Assembly: GCA_964429695.1 (NCBI GenBank)
Contig: CAYSCS010000096.1
Span: forward strand, 1 to 64,000
Length of the DNA stretch: 64,000 nucleotides
Reading direction: 5' to 3'
DNA from: CAYSCS01 sp964429695
Lineage (GTDB): Bacteria > Acidobacteriota > Aminicenantia > Aminicenantales > Aminicenantaceae
Shown here: positions 35,105 to 44,191 of the stretch, piece after piece
How positions within the stretch are numbered: position 1 is the first letter of the stretch
Layout: the number at the start of each line of letters is the position of its first letter
Made by a program: the position numbers and the translations under genes
The notes under the pieces: generated by a model
Databases searched by the model: none
The model's input: only the letters and a program-made list of their open reading frames with translations
Told to the model about the DNA's origin: nothing

Positions 35105-37525
35105 TTAAGTTGAGCTTACCTTAGCCAAGGATACAACTCTATCTTTATCCTCAAGATGAATGATTCTAACCCCCTGGGTAGCACGACCCACTGCTCTCAC
35201 TTCTTCCGTTTTGATGCGAATCACCTTCCCCATCTCGGTTATCAACAGAAGTTCATCTTCTGAAACTCCTACCAGACCTATCGCCTCTCCAATTCTGGAG
35301 TTCACACGCAGGTTAATAACTCCCTTCCCTCCCCTTCTTTGCCGGGGATATAAATTAATGTCTGTCTTCTTTCCGTAACCCATGTTGCTTGCGGTGAAGA
35401 TATACTTATCGTTCTTTCCCACCACAACCATCCCTATTATTTCATCTTTTTTCCCCAAAGAAATTGCTTTAACTCCTTCAGCCTTGCGTCCCGTGGGTCT
35501 TATTTCTTTCTCGTTGAATAAGATTGCCTTGCCCAACTTAGTGCCTATCATGATATTTCTCTCCCCATCAGTGAGCTTCGCTGCAATCAATTCGGCTTTC
35601 GGTTCAAGGGTCATGGCTATTATGCCACCCTTTCGAATATTCTTGAAGTCAATGAGGTTTGTCTTTTTAATCTTTCCGTCAGAGCTCAACATGACGACAT
35701 AAAATTGGTCGGAGAACTCCCTTACCCCCACCATAGAGCTTACCTTTTCTTCGGGTTCGAATTCTATCAAATTCCTGATCGACTTCCCTCTTCCTGAGAC
35801 TCCAACATCTGGTATTTCCAAAGCTTTCAACCAATACACCCGTCCTGTATTGGTAAAAAAAAGCAGATAACTATGAGAGGAGCAGACAAAGAGATTCTCC
35901 ACGACATCTTCTGGCTTCATGCTGATGCCCCTCTTCCCTTTCCCTCCGCGGCTCTGAAAGTGGTAATAGCTCAAAGAAGTTCGCTTCACGTAACCAGAAG
36001 AGGTATAAGTAATCACCACGTCCTCTTCCTTGATCAAATCTTCAGGTTTAAGCTCAGCGATTTTCTCTTCCTTAATCTCCGTCCTTCTTTCATCTTGATA
36101 TTCCTCTTTTATTTCTTTCAATTCTTCAACAATGATATCAAGGATTAACTTTTCGCTTCCTAGGATTTTCCTCAATTTAACTATTGTCTTTTTCAATTCT
36201 ATAAATTCTTTCTGAATCTTCTCTCTCTCGAGTCGGGTCAATTTCTGGAGCTGTAAATCAAGAATGGCCTGCGCCTGAGCCTGAGTCAGACGAAAATTCA
36301 GGATCAGCCCTTTCCTCGCCTGCTCAACCGTCCTCGAAGACCTGATTAGGGTTATTATCTCATCGAGGTGATCAAGCGCTATCTCCAGCCCCTCCAGAAT
36401 GTGAGCCCTCTGTTCTGCTTTCTTGAGCTCAAAGCGTGTTCTCCGTCTGATAACATCCTGACGATGGGAGATGAAGTACCTCATCATTTCCAGCAGACTC
36501 AGGAGCTTTGGTTGCTTGTCGACTATTGCCAGGAGGATGATCCCGAAAGAAGTCTGAAGGGCGGTATGTTTGTAAAGATTATTTAAAATCACTTCGGGGA
36601 GTTCCCCTTTCCTGATTTCAATTACAATGCGCATCCCTTCCCTATCAGATTCATCCCTGATATCGGCTATCCCCTCTATCTTTTTTTGATTCACAAGCTC
36701 GGCAATGCTCTCCAGCAACCTTGCTTTATTCACCATATAAGGAATCTCGGTTATGACGATGCGGTCTCTTTCGTTCTTTCTCCCCCTCTCTATCATGGCC
36801 CTCGCTCTGAGCTGAATGGTTCCCCGGCCGGTCCTATAGGCTTCCTTTATTCCCTCTATCCCGAAAACATACCCTCCTGTGGGAAAATCCGGACCGGGAA
36901 TAAATTCCATTATTTCTTCTAGAGTTGCTTTAGGATGGCGAATGAGATGAATTAGCCCATCTATTACCTCTCCCAGATTATGAGGTGGGATGTTTGTCGC
37001 CATTCCCACGGCGATTCCTGAGCCTCCATTGACAAGAAGGTTGGGGAATTTTGAGGGGAGCACTTCGGGCATCTGTAGGCTTCCATCATAATTGGGAACA
37101 AAATTAACGGTGTCCTTCTCTATATCGGCGAGGAGTTCTTGAGCGATCTTTTTCATCCGTACTTCGGTATATCTCATTGCAGCAGGAGGGTCTCCATCGA
37201 TGGAACCAAAATTTCCTTGGCCATCTACAAGGGGATAGCGAAGGCTGAAGTCCTGTGCCATCCTGACCAGAGTATCATAAACAGCCGCCTCTCCATGAGG
37301 ATGGTACTTTCCTATAACATCTCCCACGATGCGAGCCGATTTCTTGTAGGGTCTATTCCATGTATTTCCTGCCTCATACATGGCAAAAAGGGTGCGGCGA
37401 TGAACTGGTTTGAGGCCATCTTTTATGTCTGGAATGGCACGACCTATGATGACGCTCATGGCGTAATCGAGGTAAGAGCGCTTCATTTCTTCTTCAAGGC
37501 TGACTACAGACATCTTATTGTTCAT
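35105..37525 (-). CDS. gyrA: DNA gyrase subunit A
   Basis: This is the breakage-reunion subunit of gyrase, 806 residues. The N-terminal winged helix carries the catalytic Tyr in AAMRYTEVRM (about residue 118). The C-terminal beta-pinwheel contains the GyrA box QRRGGKG, which separates true GyrA from ParC. In the quinolone-binding segment HPHGEAAVYD, the positions equivalent to E. coli Asp82 and Ser83 are Glu79 and Ala80; the Asp87 equivalent is kept (Asp84). AGGAG precedes the ATG. It lies 115 bases downstream of gyrB and is probably co-transcribed. Confidence 0.97.
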   Translation of the reverse strand: MNNKMSVVSLEEEMKRSYLDYAMSVIIGRAIPDIKDGLKPVHRRTLFAMYEAGNTWNRPYKKSARIVGDVIGKYHPHGEAAVYDTLVRMAQDFSLRYPLVDGQGNFGSIDGDPPAAMRYTEVRMKKIAQELLADIEKDTVNFVPNYDGSLQMPEVLPSKFPNLLVNGGSGIAVGMATNIPPHNLGEVIDGLIHLIRHPKATLEEIMEFIPGPDFPTGGYVFGIEGIKEAYRTGRGTIQLRARAMIERGRKNERDRIVITEIPYMVNKARLLESIAELVNQKKIEGIADIRDESDREGMRIVIEIRKGELPEVILNNLYKHTALQTSFGIILLAIVDKQPKLLSLLEMMRYFISHRQDVIRRRTRFELKKAEQRAHILEGLEIALDHLDEIITLIRSSRTVEQARKGLILNFRLTQAQAQAILDLQLQKLTRLEREKIQKEFIELKKTIVKLRKILGSEKLILDIIVEELKEIKEEYQDERRTEIKEEKIAELKPEDLIKEEDVVITYTSSGYVKRTSLSYYHFQSRGGKGKRGISMKPEDVVENLFVCSSHSYLLFFTNTGRVYWLKALEIPDVGVSGRGKSIRNLIEFEPEEKVSSMVGVREFSDQFYVVMLSSDGKIKKTNLIDFKNIRKGGIIAMTLEPKAELIAAKLTDGERNIMIGTKLGKAILFNEKEIRPTGRKAEGVKAISLGKKDEIIGMVVVGKNDKYIFTASNMGYGKKTDINLYPRQRRGGKGVINLRVNSRIGEAIGLVGVSEDELLLITEMGKVIRIKTEEVRAVGRATQGVRIIHLEDKDRVVSLAKVSST

Positions 37526-37640
37526 CTTGACTCCTGTTCTCTAGAGTTTGAAAAGTCATCTCACCTTGATTCAATCATGGCTAAATGAAGAATAGGTTTC
37601 ATCTTGGAATTGATACTCTTACTCAAGAGGACATTAAATC

Positions 37641-40025
37641 TTATATATCCAGATTTTGCGCTTCGAGAGCATTTTCTTCGATAAAACTCCGACGCGACTC
37701 AACCTCATCGCCCATCAAAATTGTGAATATCTTATCAGCCTCAACAGCATCCTGGATAGAAACATTTAAAAGCACCCTTTTTTCTGGGTCCATAGTCGTC
37801 TCCCACAATTGCTGTGGAGTCATCTCTCCTAAGCCTTTGTATCTTTGAATCACTATCCCTTTTTTCCCGTTCTTGAAAAGGTAATCGAGAAGTTTTGCTT
37901 CGTTATCAATCTTTATCTTCTCCTCCTCGCTTATCACATAGAAAGGAGGCTCAATCCCCTCGAGTTCCTTGTGAACCTTAACCAAGGTTCTGTACTCGGG
38001 AGAAGCAATAAGATTCCAATCCACCTTGCAAGAGACGTTCATCCCGTTGAGCTGGAACTCAACCGATAATTCGTACAAACCGTGCTCTTCGTCTCTGCTA
38101 AGCACTGAGAAGACGCCTTTTTCAGTGAGAAGGCTCTGAATCTTCTCCAAGTTTTTCTTCTTCTCCAGAAAAGCTCTATCTTCGGCCTCGCTTTCAAGGA
38201 GAATTTCTATCAGGAAAAACGGATAATTCTTCCTCTCTAAAATCTGAATGAAGTTCTTCTTGGCGATAATTCTTTGAAGGAATTTCCTGAATTGCTCATT
38301 CTTAAGAGGTTCCTTTCTTCTGTTGACTTTGAGCTGAAATTCTTCAGAGATTTTCTTGATCATAAACTTCTCGAAAGTTTGTTCATCACGTATATACTGA
38401 ACTGATTTCCCTTTGCTTATTTTATAAAGCGGGGGTTGAGCAATGTAGAGATGACCTCTTTCGATGAGCTGAGGCATTTGTCTGTAAAAGAAAGTCATCA
38501 GCAAGGTTCTAATATGAGAGCCATCCACATCGGCATCTGTCATGATAATTACCTTGTGGTAACGCAATTTATCCAAGTTAAAACCTGTTTGTTCCACTCC
38601 TGTACTAAGAGCTGAAATTATGATTCCTATTTCTTCGCTTCTCAGAACTTTATCAAACCTTGCTTTTTCTACGTTGAGAATTTTCCCTTTAAGCGGTAAG
38701 ATTGCCTGAAAGCGCCTGTCTCTTGCCTGTTTAGCCGAGCCCCCAGCAGAATCTCCCTCAACAAGAAAAATCTCGCTAGCTGCTGGATCCCTTTCCTGGC
38801 AGTCTGCGAGCTTTCCCGGCAGGGACGTCGACTCTAAAATTCCTTTGCGCCTCGCAAGTTCCCTTGCCTTGCGTGCGGCCTCCCTTGCTCTCGCCGCTTC
38901 GAGGATTTTCATCACAATCTTTTTGGCGATATCAGGATTCTCCTCGAAATAAATCGAGAGCCTCTCGTTGACAATTGACTCCACTATTCCCTTAACTTCA
39001 CTATTGCCGAGCTTCGCCTTTGTCTGTCCTTCGAATTGAGGATTCTTTAGTTTCAGGCTTAAAACCGCACATAGACCTTCGCGAGTGTCATCTCCGGTTA
39101 AATTCTGACTCAAATCTTTAATCAGATTATTTGAATTTGCGTAGTTGTTAATTGTGCGAGTCAAACCAGCCTTAAATCCTATGAGATGTGTGCCACCTTC
39201 GATAGTATTGATACTATTGACAAAGGAAAAAATGTTTTCGGAATATCCTGTGTTGTACTGAAGAGCAATTTCCACATGAACATCCTCACTGCTGCCTTCA
39301 AAATAAATTGGCTTAGGGTTGATGACACTCTTATTCTGGTTGAGATACTGGACAAATTCCTGAATCCCCCCATTGTACTGAAATTGTTGTGTCTTATCGG
39401 TTCTCTCATCCACAAGGGTTATTTTCAGTCCCTTATTGAGAAAAGAGAGCTCCCTGAGCCTTTGGCATAGAATTTCATACTTGAAATCTACAGAATCAAA
39501 GATCTGAGGATCTGGCTTGAAGGTAACCTTTGTCCCTGTAGCCTTTGTCTTACCTACTTTTTTCAAACGGGTTACAGGTCTCCCTCTTTCATAGCTTTGA
39601 GTGTAGACTCCACCATCTCTTTTTATCTCGAGGTCAAGCCTCTCTGAAAGAGCGTTGACTACAGAGACTCCCACGCCATGGAGACCTCCAGAGACCTGGT
39701 AGGATTTTGAATCGAATTTTCCTCCTGCATGCAATGTGGTCATCACCACTTCTGCAGCTGGCTTGTTCTCTTTCTTGAGGATCCCAACAGGAATTCCTCT
39801 CCCATTATCGATGACAGTGACTGAATTATCGACATGGATGATTACCTCGACCTCTGTACAATAGCCTGCAAGGGCCTCATCTATACTGTTGTCTACTACC
39901 TCATAAACTAAATGATGAAGTCCTTCTTGTCCTGTGCTTCCGATATACATGGCAGGACGTTTTCTGACTGCCTCTAGGCCCTTTAAGACTTTGATGCTTT
40001 CTTCAGTGTATGTATTTTGTTTCAT
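37641..40025 (-). CDS. gyrB: DNA gyrase subunit B
   Basis: This is the ATPase subunit of gyrase, 794 residues. The N-terminal GHKL ATPase has EVVDNSIDEALAG and GRGIPVG. The TOPRIM domain has LVEGDSAGGSAKQ and IIMTDADVDGSHIRTLL. The C-terminal GyrA-binding part has QRYKGLGEMTPQQLWETTMDP. Between TOPRIM parts is an insertion of roughly 160 residues (about 580-740), as in E. coli-type GyrB and unlike the shorter Gram-positive type. ATG 40025 fits the promoter at 40102-40130 and the conserved N terminus; a longer frame to 40112 would run through that promoter. Confidence 0.97.
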   Translation of the reverse strand: MKQNTYTEESIKVLKGLEAVRKRPAMYIGSTGQEGLHHLVYEVVDNSIDEALAGYCTEVEVIIHVDNSVTVIDNGRGIPVGILKKENKPAAEVVMTTLHAGGKFDSKSYQVSGGLHGVGVSVVNALSERLDLEIKRDGGVYTQSYERGRPVTRLKKVGKTKATGTKVTFKPDPQIFDSVDFKYEILCQRLRELSFLNKGLKITLVDERTDKTQQFQYNGGIQEFVQYLNQNKSVINPKPIYFEGSSEDVHVEIALQYNTGYSENIFSFVNSINTIEGGTHLIGFKAGLTRTINNYANSNNLIKDLSQNLTGDDTREGLCAVLSLKLKNPQFEGQTKAKLGNSEVKGIVESIVNERLSIYFEENPDIAKKIVMKILEAARAREAARKARELARRKGILESTSLPGKLADCQERDPAASEIFLVEGDSAGGSAKQARDRRFQAILPLKGKILNVEKARFDKVLRSEEIGIIISALSTGVEQTGFNLDKLRYHKVIIMTDADVDGSHIRTLLMTFFYRQMPQLIERGHLYIAQPPLYKISKGKSVQYIRDEQTFEKFMIKKISEEFQLKVNRRKEPLKNEQFRKFLQRIIAKKNFIQILERKNYPFFLIEILLESEAEDRAFLEKKKNLEKIQSLLTEKGVFSVLSRDEEHGLYELSVEFQLNGMNVSCKVDWNLIASPEYRTLVKVHKELEGIEPPFYVISEEEKIKIDNEAKLLDYLFKNGKKGIVIQRYKGLGEMTPQQLWETTMDPEKRVLLNVSIQDAVEADKIFTILMGDEVESRRSFIEENALEAQNLDI

Positions 40026-40101
40026 CTTCTCTCGATTTGGGAAAAAAGTGGGTTGTGAAGGAAGGAGCTCGACACAACCCAAGGGGCATTTTGAAAATAT
40101 T

Positions 40102-40130
40102 ATTATACTCAATATGACGTGCTGAGTAAA
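40102..40130 (-). promoter_or_regulatory. Sigma70 promoter for gyrB-gyrA
   Basis: On the minus strand TTTACT (40125-40130) and a perfect TATAAT (40102-40107) are separated by 17 bases. Predicted initiation near 40095 gives a leader of about 70 bases and supports the gyrB ATG at 40025. Confidence 0.6.
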
Positions 40131-40343
40131 GAAAATTTATCATATCTTCACCTTCCGAACCTTTTGAAATCTTTCTTGCTCAGGTTAAAAACTCACTCCC
40201 TATGCTTTTTGAGAGCGCTTAATTTTGGAGAGGGAATAAATTTTTGGCTTAAGTTTCCCCTAACTCATACCATCCCAGGAATTAATGTTTTTCCCAAAAA
40301 AATGCCCTGGGGAAACGAAGGGAAATTACTCAACGTCGATCCT

Positions 40344-40372
40344 TTGAAAACCGAAAAACATTGGGATAAAAT
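40344..40372 (+). promoter_or_regulatory. Candidate promoter for the TGS GTPase, near-leaderless
   Basis: TTGAAA (40344-40349) and TAAAAT (40367-40372) are separated by 17 bases, with an alternative -10 TATACT at 40375-40380. Either would start transcription within about 10 bases of ATG 40389, and no Shine-Dalgarno sequence is present. Confidence 0.5.
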
Positions 40373-40388
40373 AATATACTAATAAAAA

Positions 40389-41375
40389 ATGCCAGCAAAT
40401 CTACCTCCTCAATATTTTGAAACTGAAAGAAAACTTAAGAGTGCCAAGAGCCCTCAGGAAAAGATAAAAATCCTGGAAGAACTCCTTGCAATCGTCCCCA
40501 AACATAAGGGGACAGAAAAGCTCCAGGCATTACTTAAGACAAAAATAGCAAAGCTTCGCTCCCTCTCCCAAAAAAGACCTGAAATTTCGAGACAAACACC
40601 AATCTATCATATAGAGAAAAAAGGAGCGGGACAGGTAGTTTTAATCGGACCCCCCAACGCAGGAAAATCATCTCTTGTGAAATCATTAACCAACGCAAAC
40701 CCAGAGATAGGAGACTATCCTTTCACAACTCGCTTTCCTTATCCAGCGATGATGAAATATGAAAACATCCAAATTCAACTCGTCGACTCTCCCCCCATAA
40801 CTTCAGACTATATGGAAACATGGCATTCAGAACTCATCAAGATGGCTGATGGAGTTCTCCTCATTCTGGACCTATCGAGTGCAAACCAGGCTGAGGCTTT
40901 TCACATAATTCTCGAAAAATTAAGCCAAAAGAAAATTGAACTTATCTTTGGAAACCAGCCTCTCCTTGGAGGAGAAAAGTTTCAAAAAAAATCACTATTA
41001 GTCGCAAATAAAAGCGATACCATCAATGCTTCTGAAAATCTTCTTCTCTTAAAATCTACCCTCGGGACGAAATTCCCTTTATTAGCTCTTTCAGCCAAGA
41101 GCGGAGAAGGCCTGGAAGAGTTGAAGAAAAAAACATTCGAGATGATTGACATCATCCGAGTTTATAGCAAAGTACCTGGAAAAAAAGTCGATTTCAATGA
41201 ACCCTTTGTTTTCAAAAAGGGGAGCACTCTGCTCGATATGGCACGCGCTGTGCACAAAGATTTTGCAGAAAAATTGAAATATGCAAGACTCTGGAATCGA
41301 GATAAGTTTCAAGGACAGAAAGTCAACAAAAATTATGTCCTCGAAGATGAAGATGTAATTGAGTTACATCTTTAA
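40389..41375 (+). CDS. DRG/Obg-like GTPase with C-terminal TGS domain
   Basis: This 328-residue GTPase has an N-terminal helical region (1-75). The G domain has G1 GPPNAGKSS (about 87-95), a G2/effector loop DYPFTTRFPYP, G3 DSPP in place of DxPG, and G4 NKSD. A C-terminal TGS domain (about 258-328) ends ENDVIELHL-like. The layout resembles the DRG family of archaea and eukaryotes more than bacterial ObgE or YchF, because it lacks the Obg fold and coiled coil. Ribosome-associated function is likely by analogy. Transcribed alone, divergent from gyrB, with a very short leader. Confidence 0.83.
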   Translation: MPANLPPQYFETERKLKSAKSPQEKIKILEELLAIVPKHKGTEKLQALLKTKIAKLRSLSQKRPEISRQTPIYHIEKKGAGQVVLIGPPNAGKSSLVKSLTNANPEIGDYPFTTRFPYPAMMKYENIQIQLVDSPPITSDYMETWHSELIKMADGVLLILDLSSANQAEAFHIILEKLSQKKIELIFGNQPLLGGEKFQKKSLLVANKSDTINASENLLLLKSTLGTKFPLLALSAKSGEGLEELKKKTFEMIDIIRVYSKVPGKKVDFNEPFVFKKGSTLLDMARAVHKDFAEKLKYARLWNRDKFQGQKVNKNYVLEDEDVIELHL

Positions 41376-41600
41376 CTCCCCTTTTTTGCTGATCCCCACC
41401 TTTTTAGGAATAATAATTTAGGTTCTTAAGAATCCCTAGTCAACAAATCAAAATAAAATGTCATATTTTGCCTTATAATGTCTTTTTTTGTCAGTTTCCA
41501 AAACCCTAACCTTATCTTGCCTGAAATGATACGCTTATCCAGCTGCAATTCTTTTTGGCTTTAATTTTTTTTTTCAATCAATATAATTAAGATTAAAGTA

Positions 41601-41675
41601 CGGGGCGTAGCGCAGCCTGGGTAGCGCACAGCGTTCGGGACGCTGGGGTCAGGGGTTCAAATCCCCTCGCCCCGA
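41601..41675 (+). tRNA. tRNA-Pro (anticodon CGG)
   Basis: This is a 75-nt tRNA: acceptor CGGGGCG pairs with CGCCCCG before discriminator A, with D arm GCGCAGCCTGGGTAGCGC. The anticodon stem-loop CAGCG-TTCGGGA-CGCTG gives CGG, and the T arm contains GGTTCAAATCC. The C1:G72 pair is typical of bacterial tRNA-Pro. CCA is not encoded. It stands alone between the GTPase and the DUF362 gene, and the flanking AT-rich spacer has no other feature. Confidence 0.96.
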
Positions 41676-41795
41676 TTTCCGATAAGAAATTTGATGCCTC
41701 TAAATCTAATCTTCACAGATTTAAAGGTAAAAAAGGACTCTCCCTTCTTTTTTGAGAAAATCAAATTTAATTTTATTTTGGGAATCAAAGGCTTT

Positions 41796-42866
41796 TTACT
41801 GAAGAGTCACAAGTTCGTAATCCATTCTCCCCAGCCCTATTTCTTGAGCGTGCCTAATCTGAACAGACCAATCTATGTTGTGAAATCCTTTGACGAAATC
41901 ATCTTTTCTATTTCTGTTTACGAGGTCAACACTCGCTTTGTCTACCGCCACAGGGTCTGAAGAACCAAGGATACCGATATCTTCTATCAAGCTTTTCTGT
42001 TCTTTTGCGAGGCAATCACAGTCGCGGGTGATCTTCATCAGAAAGTTTATGAAACCCATTCTTTCTTTAAACAGCTTGGAGACAGAAAATGCGTATTCTG
42101 CCATTTTCTCCTGAACGCGTGAAAAATCTGAGTCCCAGCGAAATTTAACTGCTTGTGCAGGACATACCACAAGGCATTCCCCGCATCCTAAGCATTTCTC
42201 ATCAATTATAGATGCCTTCCCCTCTCTTTGTTGTATAGCTTGCGAAGGACAGTAATCAATGCAAATTCCGCAATTATTGCATAATTTTGGATTAACCCAC
42301 GGATGGACTTCTGCGTGTTGCTCAAGCTTTCCTGCTCTTGAAGCACACCCCATCCCCAGATTTTTTATTGCAGCTCCAAAACCAGTTATCATGTGTCCGG
42401 TAAAATGGCTCAGGCACAAAAGGAAATCTGTGTGAAAAAAAGCAGAAGCAATCTTGGCTCTCTTTATCCTCGAACAATTAATTTCAATCTCATAATCATC
42501 TCTACCTACGATACCATCTGCTATTAAGATCGGGATACCCAAAGCCTCAATGCTAAACCCATGTTCATGAGCAAGATTTAAATGGTCGATAGAGTTTGTT
42601 CTCCTCCCCACATACAGAGTGTTGGTGTCGACAAAAAAGGCACGGGAAGTTTTTTCCCTGATGAGATTAATGATACCCTCCAGCCAACGGGGGTTGATGA
42701 ATCCTTTATTGCCCTTTTCTCCAAAATGAATCTTGCAGGCTACGAACGAATCCTTTTCTATTTTCTCCTTAAAGTCGAGGACAGAAAATACTTTTGCTGC
42801 CTTTTTAGAAATTTCTTCCGCTGTCTCATCCTTACCGACCCCGATAAAATAAACCTTACTCAACAT
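41796..42866 (-). CDS. DUF362 domain protein with two 4Fe-4S clusters
   Basis: This 356-residue protein has the DUF362 fold in the N- and C-terminal parts (CKIHFGEKGNKGFINP; FHTDFLLCLSHFTGHMITGFGAAIKN). A ferredoxin module is inserted at about 195-250 with CNNCGICIDYC and CLGCGECLVVC motifs, enough for two [4Fe-4S] clusters. No signal peptide, so probably cytoplasmic. The family is widespread in anaerobes and its reaction is undefined; an electron-transfer or redox-coupled role is likely. AAGGAGGAAGG precedes the ATG. Only 27 bases separate it from the upstream aminotransferase gene, so they form one operon. Confidence 0.88.
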   Translation of the reverse strand: MLSKVYFIGVGKDETAEEISKKAAKVFSVLDFKEKIEKDSFVACKIHFGEKGNKGFINPRWLEGIINLIREKTSRAFFVDTNTLYVGRRTNSIDHLNLAHEHGFSIEALGIPILIADGIVGRDDYEIEINCSRIKRAKIASAFFHTDFLLCLSHFTGHMITGFGAAIKNLGMGCASRAGKLEQHAEVHPWVNPKLCNNCGICIDYCPSQAIQQREGKASIIDEKCLGCGECLVVCPAQAVKFRWDSDFSRVQEKMAEYAFSVSKLFKERMGFINFLMKITRDCDCLAKEQKSLIEDIGILGSSDPVAVDKASVDLVNRNRKDDFVKGFHNIDWSVQIRHAQEIGLGRMDYELVTLQ

Positions 42867-42893
42867 TTTGCAAAAGCCTTCCTCCTTACTTCT

Positions 42894-44045
42894 TCAATTT
42901 TTTGCCTTACTCTCAAGAATGGACTTCGCTGCTTCAAGTGCTGCTCCTTTATGAAATTCATATTCAAGAGAAGAAAGAGTAGCTTCGAGCGCCTCAAGAG
43001 CAAAATATACTTGAGATTGAGAGATGTTCCCCATGTGCCCCATGCGAAATACTGTTCCCTTAGTCTCTCCCAGCCCCCCTGCGACAATCACACCTCTTGC
43101 AGCAAATTCCCTGCGGAACAACTCGTCCTCAATCCCCTCTGGATACTTCACTACTGAAAGGGTATCAGCAAGAAATGGTTCTTCCGTGAAAAGCGATAAG
43201 CCTAGGGCAGAAAGTGCTGTTCTTATAGCTTGAGCCGTTTGGGAGTGACGATGAAATCTCTTTTCAAGTCCCTCTTCAAGCACAATCCGCGTCGCTTCTG
43301 TAAAAGCTCTTATTTCATTAACACAAGGAGTTGAAAAATACTTTGAAGGGTCCTTCATCACAGGCAGCCAGTTGAGAAGGTCTCCATAATAGGCGGGAAT
43401 GGGCCCCATTGACTTTCTCTTTTCCATCGCTCTTTCTGAAAGGACCAAGAGCGCGAGTCCTGGGGGTGCACCAAAACACTTCTGGGCTGCGCTCAGGATG
43501 ACATCCACTCCCCACTCATCCATCTTTTCCTCTATTCCCCCTGTGGCGCAAACTCCATCGAGGATGAAAATTGTTTCATCTCTAAAAAGCTCAGCATACT
43601 GCCTTACCGGAGCACAAGCTCCGGTTGCAGTATCCACATGTGTCGAGACTACGGCAGCATACTTTCCCCTTGAAACCCTATCCTTGACTTCCTTAGGAAG
43701 CACCGCCCTCCCCCACCTACTCTCCAATATTTCAACCTCTATTCCGAAACATCTTGCTATTTTCAACATCCTCTCACCGAAGAAACCCTGGGAGAGAACA
43801 AGAATCCTTTCTCCCGCCTTGACGGTGTTGAGCAAAGCCATCTCCATAGCCAAGGTACCCGAACCAGAAATGATAAAGGCCTCACCCCTCTCGCAGAAAA
43901 CAACCTTCTTAAGGTTAGCGAGCGCCTCTTTCATCTCGTCCACTATCTCAGGTGCAACATGAGAGATAGTTGGTAGGGAAAGGGCATGGATGATGCGAGG
44001 ATGGACAGGACTTGGCCCCGGAATCATTAATAATTTTTCTTGCAT
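42894..44045 (-). CDS. Class V aminotransferase (serine-pyruvate / alanine-glyoxylate type)
   Basis: This 383-residue PLP enzyme of fold type I has the opening MIPGPSPVHPRI typical of the alanine-glyoxylate/serine-pyruvate aminotransferase group. SGSGTLAMEMAL lies near the cofactor phosphate, and a DGVCATGG segment provides the PLP-ring Asp. The Schiff-base lysine is about residue 190 in SAAQKCFGAPPG. It probably transaminates Ala or Ser with glyoxylate or pyruvate. ATG with GGAG upstream. First gene of an operon with the DUF362 ferredoxin protein. Confidence 0.9.
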   Translation of the reverse strand: MQEKLLMIPGPSPVHPRIIHALSLPTISHVAPEIVDEMKEALANLKKVVFCERGEAFIISGSGTLAMEMALLNTVKAGERILVLSQGFFGERMLKIARCFGIEVEILESRWGRAVLPKEVKDRVSRGKYAAVVSTHVDTATGACAPVRQYAELFRDETIFILDGVCATGGIEEKMDEWGVDVILSAAQKCFGAPPGLALLVLSERAMEKRKSMGPIPAYYGDLLNWLPVMKDPSKYFSTPCVNEIRAFTEATRIVLEEGLEKRFHRHSQTAQAIRTALSALGLSLFTEEPFLADTLSVVKYPEGIEDELFRREFAARGVIVAGGLGETKGTVFRMGHMGNISQSQVYFALEALEATLSSLEYEFHKGAALEAAKSILESKAKN

Positions 44046-44191
44046 TAATAGCTCCTCTTTCTTAATATCAAAATATTTTCACCAATGTAAAATCATAAAT
44101 CAAGATTCGAAGATTTTGCTTCTTTTTTTAAAATTAAAATCTAGACCCTATCTCCCTAATTCTGATATTATTTCAAGGCAAGAGAAGCAAA

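Noticed and set aside
40119..40382. 87-codon plus-strand frame between gyrB and the GTPase
   Set aside because: It runs through the divergent promoters of both neighbours and has no recognisable domain.
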